A DNA stretch of 64,000 bases. It comes from Chersky-840 sp963848335. Its GTDB lineage: Bacteria > Actinomycetota > Acidimicrobiia > Acidimicrobiales > UBA8190. Location of the stretch: contig CAWKDD010000006.1 of the NCBI GenBank assembly GCA_963848335.1, positions 186,001 through 250,000 of the forward strand, read 5' to 3'. The notes under the pieces were generated by a model that searched no databases, had not been told where the DNA came from, and saw only the letters and a program-made list of their open reading frames with translations. A program made the position numbers and the translations under genes. Positions 35,729 to 44,676 of this stretch are shown here, one piece after another; position 1 is the first letter of the stretch, and each line of letters starts with the position of its first letter.

Positions 35729-36851
35729 CTACGACACCCTGACCGGCATGAGCAGGTATCGGTAGTCCTCGTGGTCCGGGGCCCGCACCGTGGCCGGCTT
35801 GGTGGCGTCCACCGTCTCGAGAACGACCTCGTCGCCGAGCACGGCCTCCACCCCGTCGATGAGGTACGAAGGGTTGAACGCCACCGTCAGCTCCTCGCCC
35901 TCGTACTCGGCGTCGACGTCCTCGCTGGCATGGCCGACCTCCTGGGACACCACGGTGAGCTCCACCGAGCCGGCCCGCATGGACAGCCGCACCGGGGTCG
36001 TGTTGTCGCGCACCAACAGCCGGACCCGGCGCAGGGCGTCGAGCAACGCTTCCCTGCCCACGCGCAACAGATTCGGATAGCCCGGCGGGATGAGCTGGCG
36101 GTAATCGGGGAAACGACCGTCGAGCAGGCGCGTCGTGAGGCGGACACCGCCCACGGTGAAGGTGGCGTCGAGCTCGCTCACGGAGAATCCCACCACCGCC
36201 TCGCCGTCCTCCTTCGATCCCGCCGCCGGCATCAGCCGCTGCAGTTCCGTGAGGGCGCGTGCGGGGACCAGGATCTGCTCCGCCCCCTCGGACAGGGGCC
36301 CCGCCCCCGCCAGGTCGCGCATGGCCAGCCGGTACGAATCGGTGGCCACCAGCCGGGTGCCACCCGCTTCGGCGGCCACGAGCACCCCGGTGAGCAGCGG
36401 GCGGGCGTCGTCGTTGGACGCGGCCCGTACCACCTGGCGCAGCGCCTCGGCCAGCGCGGCGGCGGGCACCGTCACCTGGTCCGGACGCGGGTCAGCCAGC
36501 ACGGGGAAGTCCTCGACCGGGTACGTGCGCACCACGAAGCGCGACCGCGCCGCGGAGATCTCGACCTCGTCGTCGCCCCCCTCGAAGGTCACCGCGCCGG
36601 GCTCGAGGGAGCGCACGATGTCGGCCACCAGACCGCGCCGGGGCCACCAGCGTGCCGTCGTCGAGGCCGATGGCCTCCACCTCGACCCGCACGGTCAGGT
36701 CGAGATCGGTCCCGACCACGGTCAGGCGGTTCCCGGCCACCTCGACCCGCACGCCGTTGAGCGCGGGCGTCGTCGAGGCCCGGGACGTCACGGCACGGCT
36801 GGCGGTGGCGAGGGCCTCGACGAGGGTGTCTCGCTCACAGCGGAACTTCAC
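35729..36851 (-). CDS. dnaN: DNA polymerase III beta clamp (frame broken)
   Basis: The sliding clamp, about 373 residues when one base near 36631-36637 is removed. The front frame reads MKFRCERDTLVEALATASR to DDGTLVAPAR, and the rear frame resumes LVADIVRSLEPGAVTFEGGD. The C-terminus ends YRYLLMPVRVS, the normal clamp tail. The start is GTG 36851, with AAAGGA upstream. dnaN is essential and single-copy here, so the break is almost surely a sequence error. It lies just after the dnaA-dnaN intergenic region that looks like oriC. Confidence 0.96.
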
Positions 36852-37069
36852 ACAGGGTCCTTTCCTACAAGGAATTTAAATTCTGGCAATGACGGTAATA
36901 GGGGTTGTGGATTGTGGACGACATCCCATCGGTCGAGGTCAGCCCGGTAACGGTCGTCCACCGGCCCCGCCGGTCGTCCACCGTCGGGCCGTGACCGGCT
37001 GGGGGAGTGCGCCGTCCGTCCACCGCGCGCCGTGTGGCATCCACAGCGCGGGACCGGTTCCCCACAGGG
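36852..37069. other. Probable oriC (dnaA-dnaN intergenic region)
   Basis: 218 bases with several near-matches to the actinobacterial DnaA box TTGTCCACA: minus-strand forms at 36906-36914 and 36913-36921 (TGTGGACGA), and plus-strand forms TCGTCCACC at 36954-36962 and 36974-36982, CCGTCCACC at 37016-37024, GCATCCACA at 37037-37045 and TTCCCCACA at 37058-37066. Beside dnaN lies an AT-rich stretch with the perfect palindrome GAATTTAAATTC (36872-36883), a candidate unwinding element in otherwise GC-rich DNA. Confidence 0.75.
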
Positions 37070-38575
37070 TCATGCACCGCTCCTGATCCGGACGATCAGG
37101 TCGTTCACCTGGTCGAAGATCTGCCTGCGCTCACCCATGAGGTTGGTGATCTTCTCCACGGCGTGCATGACGGTGGTGTGATCGCGGCCCCCGAATTCCC
37201 TGGCGATGGCGGGGAACGAGTAGTCGGTGAGGTCCCGGAACAGGTACATGCCGATCTGGCGGGCGATGACCAGGGGCCGGCGCCGGCTGGGCCCGCACAG
37301 GTCTTCGATGCTGAACCCGAAGGTGGAGGCGGTGGTCTCGAGGATCTGGGCGGGGGTGATGGGGCGGGGCTGACCCGCTTTGACGATGTCGGAGAGCACG
37401 TGTTCGGCCAGCTCAGGGGTGAGGGACAGGTTGTTGAGGCTGGCGTAGGCGGTCACCCGGATGAGGGCCCCCTCGAGCTCCCGGATGTTCTCGGTGACGT
37501 TGGAGGCGATGAACTCCAGGACCTCGTGGGGCACCTCGTGGGTGTCGCGTTCGAGCTTCTTCTGCAAGATGGCCAGGCGGGTCTCGAGCTCGGGAGCCTG
37601 GATGTCGGTGATGAGCCCCGACAGGAAGCGGCTCCGGAGCCGGTCTTCGAGGGTGGCGATGGACTTGGGCGCCCGGTCGGAGGTGAGGACCACCTGGCGC
37701 GACGCCGCGTAGAGGTGGTTGAAGGTGTGGAAGAACTCCTCTTGGAGCGCTTCTTTGTTCTCCATGAACTGGACGTCGTCGATGAGCAGGACATCGCATT
37801 CGCGATACCGGCGCTTGAAAGCGGTGGTGGTGTTGCTCCGGATGGCGTCGACGAACTCGTTGAGGAAGGTCTCGGTGGAGACGTAGCGCACACGCCGGCC
37901 CACGAAGTTCTCGCGGACGTAGTTCCCGATGGCGTGCAAGAGGTGCGTCTTGCCCAGTCCGGCGTCGCCGTGGATGAACAGCGGGTTGTACGACCGAGCG
38001 GGCATTTCCGCCACGGCCTGGGCCGCGGCGTGGGCGAAGCGGTTCGAGGACCCGATGACGAAGGCGTCGAAGGTGTAGCGGACGTCGAGCCCGCCGAGGT
38101 CGCGCTCCTCGGAGGCCGAGATGCGGCGGTTCCCGGTGCTGCGGGCGCGGGAGGGACCGGCGGGTTCTTCGGAGCTCGGGGAGTTGGGGGCGCTGGGCTC
38201 GTCGTCGAGGAGCGAGGTGAGTGGCAACGGGTCGGCCACGGGCATGGGGCCCACGTCGAGGCGCACCTTCACCGGGCGCGCCACGACGTCACTGGCCACA
38301 TCGGAGATCATGCCCAGGAAGCGGTTCTCGACACGCTCGCGCACCAGTGAGCTGGGCGCGGTCAGGACGAGAAGGTCGCTGTCGAAGGCCTCTGGGGTGA
38401 GCCCCTGGAGCCAGGTGCGCCACGTCGCGTCGGACACTTGTTCACGTAGCGTGTCTCCACAGCGCTTCCACAAGTCGTTCATCTCGTTCACCAGGGCCTC
38501 CGCCGTCCCGCCACCAAAATTGTCCACAAGCGCATCCACATCTGTGGATTGATCCGGGAAGTTGTCGCCATCCAC
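37070..38575 (-). CDS. dnaA: Chromosomal replication initiator DnaA
   Basis: A 501-residue initiator with all four domains. N-terminal domain I includes NDLWKRCGDTLREQ. A Pro/Ser-rich domain II follows. The AAA+ domain III has Walker A GDAGLGKTHLLHAIG and Walker B VLLIDDVQFMENK. The C-terminal domain IV has the DnaA-box signature GGRDHTTVMHAV. GTG 38575 is the longest start; the 31 residues before NDLW are plausible but could be shorter. Three DnaA-box-like sites overlap its 5' end (38520-38551), consistent with autoregulation. Confidence 0.98.
   Translation of the reverse strand: MDGDNFPDQSTDVDALVDNFGGGTAEALVNEMNDLWKRCGDTLREQVSDATWRTWLQGLTPEAFDSDLLVLTAPSSLVRERVENRFLGMISDVASDVVARPVKVRLDVGPMPVADPLPLTSLLDDEPSAPNSPSSEEPAGPSRARSTGNRRISASEERDLGGLDVRYTFDAFVIGSSNRFAHAAAQAVAEMPARSYNPLFIHGDAGLGKTHLLHAIGNYVRENFVGRRVRYVSTETFLNEFVDAIRSNTTTAFKRRYRECDVLLIDDVQFMENKEALQEEFFHTFNHLYAASRQVVLTSDRAPKSIATLEDRLRSRFLSGLITDIQAPELETRLAILQKKLERDTHEVPHEVLEFIASNVTENIRELEGALIRVTAYASLNNLSLTPELAEHVLSDIVKAGQPRPITPAQILETTASTFGFSIEDLCGPSRRRPLVIARQIGMYLFRDLTDYSFPAIAREFGGRDHTTVMHAVEKITNLMGERRQIFDQVNDLIVRIRSGA
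38520..38551. promoter_or_regulatory. Cluster of DnaA boxes in the 5' end of dnaA
   Basis: A perfect TTGTCCACA (38520-38528), GCATCCACA (38532-38540) and an inverted TGTGGATTG (38543-38551) lie inside the first codons of dnaA. Likely used for autoregulation or as an outlying part of the origin. Confidence 0.6.
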
Positions 38576-38928
38576 CCACTGCCGTTGTCAGGTGGCCCCG
38601 GGGAAGGAGGACCTGTCGACGACGTACCCGCCAGGGTGACGCCGTAGCGACGAACGGTACACCGGCGGGTCGGGGGCTGCTAGTGGCGTCGCCACCCTGG
38701 TGGCGGAGGGAGAGAACCCGTCTCACCTGGGCCGATGCCGCGGACGTGGCGCTGTGAACTTTGTGGAAAATTCCGCGCCGCCGCCCCCCGCCCGGGGTCG
38801 AGCTGCCTGGTGGGCGCGGGTGGACGCGCCTAGCATGGGTGGACAGATCTCGGGGCGGGCACCTGTTCGTACGGCGCCCCGGCAGGCGAGCCGCGCCGCA
38901 ACCGGCCCTGAGCACAAAGGACAAGGGA
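38576..38928. other. dnaA-rpmH divergent promoter region
   Basis: 353 bases between dnaA (leftward) and rpmH (rightward). It contains a DnaA-box variant TTTTCCACA on the minus strand (38762-38770) in a short AT-rich patch (AACTTTGTGGAAAATTCC). AAAGGA at 38916-38921 is the rpmH ribosome site. No other feature was recognised. Confidence 0.55.
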
Positions 38929-39063
38929 GTGAAGAGGACTTACCAGCCCAATACCCGGAAACGGGCCAAGAACCACGGGTTTCGGCACCGGATGTCCACC
39001 CGTGCCGGGAGGGCGATCCTCCGGGCACGCCGGGTCAAAGGTCGCCACCGCCTCTCCGCGTGA
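38929..39063 (+). CDS. rpmH: 50S ribosomal protein L34
   Basis: A 44-residue L34, starting GTG 38929: KRTYQPNTRKRAKNHGF, then RHRMSTRAGRAILRARR and VKGRHRLSA. Length and sequence are typical. It is the first gene of the rightward rpmH-rnpA-yidD-yidC-jag-rsmG operon next to the origin. Confidence 0.98.
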   Translation: MKRTYQPNTRKRAKNHGFRHRMSTRAGRAILRARRVKGRHRLSA

Positions 39064-39079
39064 GGGAGGCGGCGCCCCT

Positions 39080-39415
39080 GTGGGCTGGCGGATCAGGGAC
39101 CGGACGACATTCGAGGCGCTGCGGCGCCACGGGCACCGGAGCAGACGGGGCGACGTCACGGTGACTTTCGTGGAGCTCGACGGGGCCGCCGTTCCCCAGG
39201 TGGCGTATGCGGTGGGGAAACGGGTGGGCGGCGCCGTCGTCCGCAACCGGCTCCGGCGCCGGCTCCGGGCCGTGGTGGCCGACGCCGCCGGGTCGTTGGC
39301 ACCGGGCGCGTACCTGGTGGCGGCGGGTCGTGAAGCGGCCGGTCTCCCCTACGAGGACTTGAAGGCACAGGTGAACGCAGCGATGACATCGGCATCCCGG
39401 GACCGGCGCCAATGA
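39080..39415 (+). CDS. rnpA: Ribonuclease P protein component
   Basis: A 111-residue protein subunit of RNase P, which matures tRNA 5' ends. The RNA-binding signature is GKRVGGAVVRNRLRRRLRAV. GTG 39080 (VGWRIRDRTTFEALRRHG) is the natural N-terminus and GGGAGG lies about ten bases upstream. A longer frame would overlap rpmH. It follows rpmH by 16 bases and overlaps yidD by ATGA. Confidence 0.93.
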   Translation: MGWRIRDRTTFEALRRHGHRSRRGDVTVTFVELDGAAVPQVAYAVGKRVGGAVVRNRLRRRLRAVVADAAGSLAPGAYLVAAGREAAGLPYEDLKAQVNAAMTSASRDRRQ

Positions 39416-39684
39416 GCGCCGCCCCCTCCACCTTGACCGTCACCGACCCTGCCCCCGACGACCACCACGGGGCCATGGCGACGCTCCTCATGCGGATCAT
39501 CGGGCTCTACCAGGTGCTTCGCGCCGGTCGGGCCTCGCCGTGCCGCTACTGGCCCACCTGCTCGGAGTACGCGGCGGAGGCCGTCGGGCACCACGGAGCG
39601 GCGCAAGGGTCGCTGCTGGCGCTGCGCCGCGTGCTTCGCTGTCACCCCTGGGGCGGCCACGGGTTCGACCCGGTGCCCCGATGA
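39412..39684 (+). CDS. yidD: Membrane protein insertion efficiency factor YidD
   Basis: A 90-residue YidD (DUF37). The family signature is present as YQVLRAGRASPCRYWPTCS and the tail RVLRCHPWGGHGFDPVP. About 20 extra N-terminal residues may be avoided by starting at ATG 39475 (MATLLMRIIGLYQV), but ATG 39412 overlaps the rnpA stop in the usual way. It sits between rnpA and yidC as in most bacteria. Confidence 0.93.
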   Translation: MSAAPSTLTVTDPAPDDHHGAMATLLMRIIGLYQVLRAGRASPCRYWPTCSEYAAEAVGHHGAAQGSLLALRRVLRCHPWGGHGFDPVPR

Positions 39685-39716
39685 GCGCCCCCGTGCGGCC
39701 CCGGTGGCGGCCATGA
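39681..39716 (+). CDS. Possible 11-codon coupling ORF between yidD and yidC
   Basis: ATG 39681 overlaps the yidD stop (ATGA), encodes MSAPVRPRWRP and ends in a TGA that overlaps ATG 39713 of yidC. It may reinitiate ribosomes from yidD into yidC, which lacks a clear ribosome site. It could equally be the remnant of a frame error or chance. Confidence 0.25.
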   Translation: MSAPVRPRWRP

Positions 39717-41020
39717 TCGCCCACCTGCTGTTCGCCAGCACCATCGGCCAGATCTTCAAGCCGCTCTACGAGCTGCTGGCCACCATCATCGCCTTCTTCT
39801 ACGCCCTCATCCCCAACTTCGCGGTCGCCATCGCCCTCCTGACGGTGGTGGTCATGATCGTGACCGCACCGCTCACGGTGAAGAGCACGCGCTCGACGAT
39901 CAAGATGCAGCGCGTGGCGCCGGAGCTCAAGAAGCTCCAGGCGAAGTATAAGGGTGACCGCGTAACGCTCAACGAAGAAATGATGAAGCTCTACAAGGAG
40001 CACGGCATCAATCCGGCTGGCGGATGCCTGCCAATGTTGATCCAGCTTCCCGTCTTCGTCGTCCTCTATGGCGTCATCCGGGGCCTGACCGCCACCTACA
40101 AGGACAAGGCGGGGAAGATCGTCGCCCGGCCCGACTACGTCTCCCACAACACCCGCCTGTACCACGACCTCATCGCCGCCAACGGGCACATGAAGGCCTT
40201 CGGCCTCGACCTTGGGAACAACCTCTTCTCCCACCACTCGTCGTGGCTCGGGGCCATTCCCTATGCGGCGATCGTGGCCGTGGCCATCGGCCTGCAATAT
40301 CTGCAAATGCGGCAGCTCAACAGCCGTAACCCCGGGGCGGCTCAGGCCAATCCACAGATGCAAATGATGCAGCGGTATATGCCATTGATTTTCGCCATCA
40401 TTTACATCCGGATCTCGGCCGGTGTGAACGTCTATTTCGTCGTGTCCAGCCTGTGCCGCATCGGGATCCAAGAGGCGATCTTCCGCTCCGGCGTCCTGGA
40501 CAAGCAGCCCACGCGACGTGAGGGGACGCTTCCTGCCCGTGGCGGAGGCGGGACTCCCAAGCGTTCGTTGATGGAGAGGCTCGCAGACGCCCAGCAGCGG
40601 GCGCTCGAGCAGCAGAAGCTCCGCCAGGCCAACCTGCAACCGGAGCTGGACGTCCCCCGCACCGCTCCGAAACCGGCCCCGAAGGCGGGTCCGAAGACGG
40701 GGCGGAGCGGGCCGCCCGACGGTGCGGAGGGGAACGGGACGGCGACCGGATCACGCGGGGCTAAACCGCCGGGGACGGAGCCCGCCGGGAGCGGGTCGCG
40801 CCCCGCGCCGGCCGACAAGGTGTCGGGATCGGGCGGCGGTGGCTCGGAGAACGGAAAGGCCAAGCCCAACGGCGTGGCCAAGCGCCCCAGCGGGGCGAAC
40901 ACGAACGGAGGCGCCCGAGGCGGGTCGCCGAGAGGGGGAGCCAACGGCTCCCTCGCCCCCAAGGAGCAGCCCCAGGGGCACCCACGATCCGCCAAGAAGC
41001 GACCGAGAAAGGCGCGTTGA
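39713..41020 (+). CDS. yidC: Membrane protein insertase YidC/Oxa1
   Basis: About 435 residues. The insertase core has five membrane segments, with APLTVKSTRSTIKMQRVAPE, KYKGDRVTLNEEMMKLYKEH, INPAGGCLPMLIQLPVF and RYMPLIFAIIYIRISAGVN. It is the short gram-positive form without the large periplasmic domain. The last ~160 residues form a basic Pro/Gly/Lys-rich tail, probably ribosome-binding. ATG 39713 (MIAHLLFASTIGQIF) is taken; a GTG three codons earlier is possible. Confidence 0.95.
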   Translation: MIAHLLFASTIGQIFKPLYELLATIIAFFYALIPNFAVAIALLTVVVMIVTAPLTVKSTRSTIKMQRVAPELKKLQAKYKGDRVTLNEEMMKLYKEHGINPAGGCLPMLIQLPVFVVLYGVIRGLTATYKDKAGKIVARPDYVSHNTRLYHDLIAANGHMKAFGLDLGNNLFSHHSSWLGAIPYAAIVAVAIGLQYLQMRQLNSRNPGAAQANPQMQMMQRYMPLIFAIIYIRISAGVNVYFVVSSLCRIGIQEAIFRSGVLDKQPTRREGTLPARGGGGTPKRSLMERLADAQQRALEQQKLRQANLQPELDVPRTAPKPAPKAGPKTGRSGPPDGAEGNGTATGSRGAKPPGTEPAGSGSRPAPADKVSGSGGGGSENGKAKPNGVAKRPSGANTNGGARGGSPRGGANGSLAPKEQPQGHPRSAKKRPRKAR

Positions 41021-41023
41021 GCG

Positions 41024-42053
41024 ATGGAGTGGGTCGAGACGACCGGAAGGACGATCGAGGAGGCCAAGGATGCCGCCCTCGACCAATTGGGTGTGGACGA
41101 GACGGACGCCGAGTTCGTGATGGTCACCGAGCCGCGTGCCGGACTCTTCGGGCGGATGCGGGGCGAGGCCCGGGTCCGGGCCCGGGTCCGGCCCACGAGC
41201 CCCCGTCCCAAGCGGGCCCGCACCCGTCGCCCCGGTGAGCAGCGTGAGGGCGTCCGTCGCAGCGGAGGCGCGGGGAGAGGCGGCGACCGGAGCCGGGGTG
41301 GTGCCGGCGTGGCGGTGGTCGAGTCGGATTCGGAGCCCGGTTCCGGGGGTGTCGGCGCCGAAGATCAGCTCTCGACCAATGGGTCCGGGACACAGCCCGC
41401 CAAGCGGCGCCGGTCCCGTTCGCGGGGAGGGGCAGGGCGCAGCTCGGGCCCGGGTACGAACGGGGCCGAGCCCCGGGGAGATGTGGCGGCGTCGCCGTCG
41501 GCCTCCACCAGGAGGAAGGGGTCCCGGCCGTCCGGGTCGACGAAGGAGGAGGCTGTGGGCGAAACGCTGACACTCGAGGAGCAGGGGGAATCGGCACGGG
41601 AGTTCGTGGCCGGGCTGATCGACGAGATCGGCCTCAGCGCTGATGTCTCGACCCGGATCGTCGACGAGGAGACGGCCGAGGTGGTCGTCGAGGGCCAGGA
41701 GCTGGGCGTCCTGGTCGGGCCGGGCGGAGCGACCCTGGCCGCCCTGCAGGAGCTGGCCCGGACCTTCGTCCAGAAGCGGACCGGAGGCCAGAGCAGCCGT
41801 ATCGTCGTGGACGTGGCCGGGTACCGTGCCAAGCGCACCGCCGCCCTGCAGCGCTTCGCGGCGCAGATCGCCGAAGAGGTGACCGAGTCACAGACGGAGC
41901 GGGCGCTGGAGCCGATGATCGGCCGCCGACCGCAAGGTGGTGCACGACACCATCAACGACATCGACGGTCTGGCCACCCGCTCCGAGGGCGAGGAGCCCC
42001 GGCGCTACATCGTGATCTCGCCCCGCACCTCGGCTGCGGCCGAGGACGCCTGA
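41024..42053 (+). CDS. jag: Jag/KhpB RNA-binding protein (frame broken)
   Basis: About 342 residues once one base near 41919-41922 is removed. Jag_N domain: WVETTGRTIEEAKDAALDQL to GLFGRMRGEARV. A long basic low-complexity linker follows. The KH domain has LVGPGGATLAALQ, so the usual GxxG is GPGG. The R3H domain is restored across the break as AADRKVVHDTIND and SEGEEPRRYIVISP. The corrected stop is TGA 42051-42053. In other bacteria KhpB acts with KhpA in RNA binding and cell-wall/division control. Its place after yidC is conserved. Confidence 0.92.
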
Positions 42054-42105
42054 GCGCAGCCGTCGGGGATCCGGCCGGATCCCTGTCCGTCGACGAGGCC
42101 CTGGT

Positions 42106-42839
42106 ATGGGCCCTGATGACGATGCGTGGGAGGTTTCACCGGGCCTGAGGGAGGTCCTCGAAGAGGCCCGGTCCCTGGACCTGCTGGGATCGATGGAGCT
42201 CGAGGCGCAGATCGCCCACGCCCTGGGATTCGCCCACGCTTTCGAGGCGGTGAGGACCGATCGTCCCGCAGCCCGACGGCCCCGGCCCGCGCCGTTGGAT
42301 GGACCTGGGCTCGGGCGGCGGCCTCCCCGGCCTGGTACTGGCCCAGTACTGGCCTGGCGCCCAGGCCGTGCTCCTGGATGCGGCCCAGCGAAGGACGACG
42401 TTCCTGGCCGAGGCGGTGCAGAGGCTGGGATGGGAAGGGCGTGTGCAGGTGGTCCGGGCCCGAGCCGAAGACGGTGGCCGGGACCCGGCCCTCCGTGGGG
42501 GATTCGATGCGGTCTGGGCCCGGTCCTTCGGCAGCCCGCCCGTCACCGCCGAGTGTGCGGCCCCCTTCTTAGGGGTGGGCGGACTCCTGGTCGTGTCCGA
42601 ACCGCCTCCTGACCAGGCGTGGGATCCTGCCGCGGACGACCCCGCGTCGGCCCGGTGGCCTCGGGAGGGGCTGGAGCCCCTGGGCCTTCAGCCCCTCCAG
42701 ACGTTCCGCAGCCGGTTCGGGTATCAGGTGCTCAGGCAACAACGGGCGTGCCCGGAGCGCTTTCCCGCGCCGCGCCGGGGTAGCCGCCAAGCGACCCCTG
42801 TACCGGGTGACGGAAAACGAGGAAATAACACCGCCGTAG
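42106..42839 (+). CDS. rsmG: 16S rRNA (guanine-527-N7)-methyltransferase RsmG (two frame breaks)
   Basis: About 243 residues after correcting two +1 changes, near 42280-42296 and 42770-42782. The SAM-binding motif is DLGSGGGLPGLVLA. The restored C-terminus is AAKRPLYRVTENEEITPP, ending at TAG 42837-42839, which matches the KRPLxR ending of the family. Before the first break the N-terminal part reads LREVLEEARSLDLLG and QIAHALGFAHAFEAV, followed by Pro/Arg-rich sequence. Start ATG 42106 is weakly supported; no good ribosome site is seen. In line with the conserved jag-rsmG-parA order. Confidence 0.88.
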
Positions 42840-42880
42840 TTCCAGACTTGCGTTTCCCCAGGTCAGAGGCCTCAAATGCG

Positions 42881-43031
42881 CGATGTTCCACGTGAATCCT
42901 TACGGTGAAACACCCCTTCTCGGTCGGGCGGCCGACGGCCGCCCCTGCCACCGCCGTCACCGGTGAACGGTGCCCAGCCTGGGTCGGTCGTCGCCCGATG
43001 TTTCACGTGATACCTTACGGTGAAACACCCC
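42881..43031. promoter_or_regulatory. parS: Two parS-like sites with adjoining half-sites
   Basis: Two 36-base near-identical units (42881-42916, 42996-43031). Each holds a parS-like palindrome: TGTTCCACGTGAATCC at 42884-42899 and TGTTTCACGTGATACC at 42999-43014. The consensus is TGTTTCACGTGAAACA. A further GGTGAAACA half-site follows in each unit. They lie between rsmG and the LAGLIDADG-like gene, near parAB, so they are likely ParB binding sites. Confidence 0.85.
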
Positions 43032-43057
43032 ACTGAAGCAGGCGAGGAGGGCGTTGC

Positions 43058-43489
43058 ATGGCCACGGATTTCGAGAAGGGCCTGCTCACAGGGTTGTTGG
43101 TGGGTGAGGGCCATTTCGGGGGAGACGGCCGTCAACCCCAGGTCACCCTGAGGATGCACGTCCGGCACGAGGCGATCTTCCGTTGGTTGCAGCGGACATT
43201 CCCGGGGGGAAAGCTCTACGGTCCCTATCACCACGACGGCCGGCACTACTTCCAGTGGATGGCCCGGGGCTCCTACCTGCGTGATCACCTGATGCCGGTC
43301 CTGGAAGCGGCGCTCTCCCCCGAGCTCGACACCCACAGCCACGAACGGTTCGAGAAGATGAGGATCCGGTACGCCACCCGGCTCCAGGTCCAGATCCCCG
43401 AACCCGACCCCGAAGTGGCGGAGTCCAAGGGAGCCGGCGAGGCCCCGAATGGCCCCGAAATCGTTGCAGAATCGTCTTCCCACTCTTGA
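43058..43489 (+). CDS. Small LAGLIDADG-like protein between parS and parA
   Basis: A 143-residue protein with one LAGLIDADG-type helix, LLTGLLVGEGHF (residues 9-20, acidic residue at the GEG position), followed by QVTLRMHVRHEAIFRWL, GGKLYGPYHHDGRHYFQWM and RDHLMPVLEAAL, the pattern of a single-motif homing-endonuclease fold. GAGGAGGG six bases before ATG 43058 marks a real gene. There is no intron or intein context, and it sits within a conserved chromosome-segregation locus, so it looks domesticated, in the way WhiA derives from this fold. It may bind DNA near parS. Function unknown. Confidence 0.75.
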   Translation: MATDFEKGLLTGLLVGEGHFGGDGRQPQVTLRMHVRHEAIFRWLQRTFPGGKLYGPYHHDGRHYFQWMARGSYLRDHLMPVLEAALSPELDTHSHERFEKMRIRYATRLQVQIPEPDPEVAESKGAGEAPNGPEIVAESSSHS

Positions 43490-43551
43490 CCCCGGCGGCG
43501 CGGATGGCGAGGATGGGGGACCGTGAGCCACAACCGTCGGGAGGGCTGACC

Positions 43552-44676
43552 GTGCGCGTCCGCATCCGGGGTAGGGACCAGCGGCCTGAGCAGGGGAAAC
43601 ACTGGCAAGAGCAGCCACAAGAAGCCCTCCAGGACGAACCCGAAGAGCCCGACGTGGTCATCCTGCCGGGCAAGCCCGCCGCCACGGCCCCTTCGCCGGC
43701 GGAAGTGTCGGAAGACCCGGTCAGCGTGGCCGACGAGATGTACGAAGACGTGTCCACCCCCGAGGTCGAGGTCGACGTCGAGGTCGACGTCCCCGCCGCT
43801 CGTCCCGAGCCCGCCCCCCGGCCCGCCGCCGCCCCCCGCCGCGCCCCTGTCGACTGGTCCGAGGTCCCGGAGCCCGACCCCGAGGCCGACACGGCCTATA
43901 TCCCCCGTCCCGTGCCCCGCATCATGGCGGTCGCCAACCAGAAGGGCGGGGTGGGGAAAACCACGACAGCGGTCAACCTCGGAGCGGGCTTGGCCGAGAT
44001 CGGTTTCCGGGTGCTCGTGATCGACCTCGACCCCCAGGGCAACGCCACCACCGGTCTGGGCATCGACGGCCGGTCCTTCGAGCTCTCCATGTACGACGTG
44101 GTCATGCGTGACGCCAAGCTCGAGGACGCCATCGAGCCCACCAGCATGAAGAACCTGTTCGTCGCCCCCGCCACCATCGACCTGGCCGGGGCCGAGATCG
44201 AGCTGGTGCCCACCTTCAGCCGCGAGCTCAAGTTGCGCCGTGCCCTGGAGTCCGTCATCGGGGATTTCGACTACATCCTCATCGACTGTCCCCCGTCCCT
44301 GGGGCTCATCACGGTCAACGGACTGGCCGCTGCCGACGAAGTGCTCGTCCCCATCCAGTGCGAGTACTACGCCCTCGAGGGTCTCGGGCAGCTGCTGCGG
44401 AACGTGCACCTGGTCCAGGCCAACCTCAACGAGAAGCTCGAGGTGACCACGATCGTCCTCACCATGTACGACGGCAGGACCAAGCTGGCCGAGCAGGTCG
44501 CTCACGAGGTGCGGACCCACTTCGGGAACAAGGTGTGCAGGAACGTCATCCCCCGGACGGTGCGGATCTCCGAGGCACCGTCCTTCGGACAGCCGATCAC
44601 GGCGTTCGACCCCAGCTCGCGTGGGGCGATCGCATACCGGGAGCTAGCCAAGGAGGTCAGTGGTGGCGCGTCGTAG
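43552..44676 (+). CDS. parA: Chromosome partitioning ATPase ParA/Soj
   Basis: A 374-residue ParA. The deviant Walker A is NQKGGVGKTTTAVNLG, A' is VLVIDLDPQGNATTGLG and Walker B is YILIDCPPSLGLI. About 120 N-terminal residues are acidic and Pro/Ala-rich (repeats of EVDVEVDV type), longer than usual. GTG 43552 is chosen because GGGAGGG lies exactly six bases upstream. Several upstream in-frame starts would overlap the LAGLIDADG-like gene end. parB overlaps its 3' end. Confidence 0.97.
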   Translation: MRVRIRGRDQRPEQGKHWQEQPQEALQDEPEEPDVVILPGKPAATAPSPAEVSEDPVSVADEMYEDVSTPEVEVDVEVDVPAARPEPAPRPAAAPRRAPVDWSEVPEPDPEADTAYIPRPVPRIMAVANQKGGVGKTTTAVNLGAGLAEIGFRVLVIDLDPQGNATTGLGIDGRSFELSMYDVVMRDAKLEDAIEPTSMKNLFVAPATIDLAGAEIELVPTFSRELKLRRALESVIGDFDYILIDCPPSLGLITVNGLAAADEVLVPIQCEYYALEGLGQLLRNVHLVQANLNEKLEVTTIVLTMYDGRTKLAEQVAHEVRTHFGNKVCRNVIPRTVRISEAPSFGQPITAFDPSSRGAIAYRELAKEVSGGAS

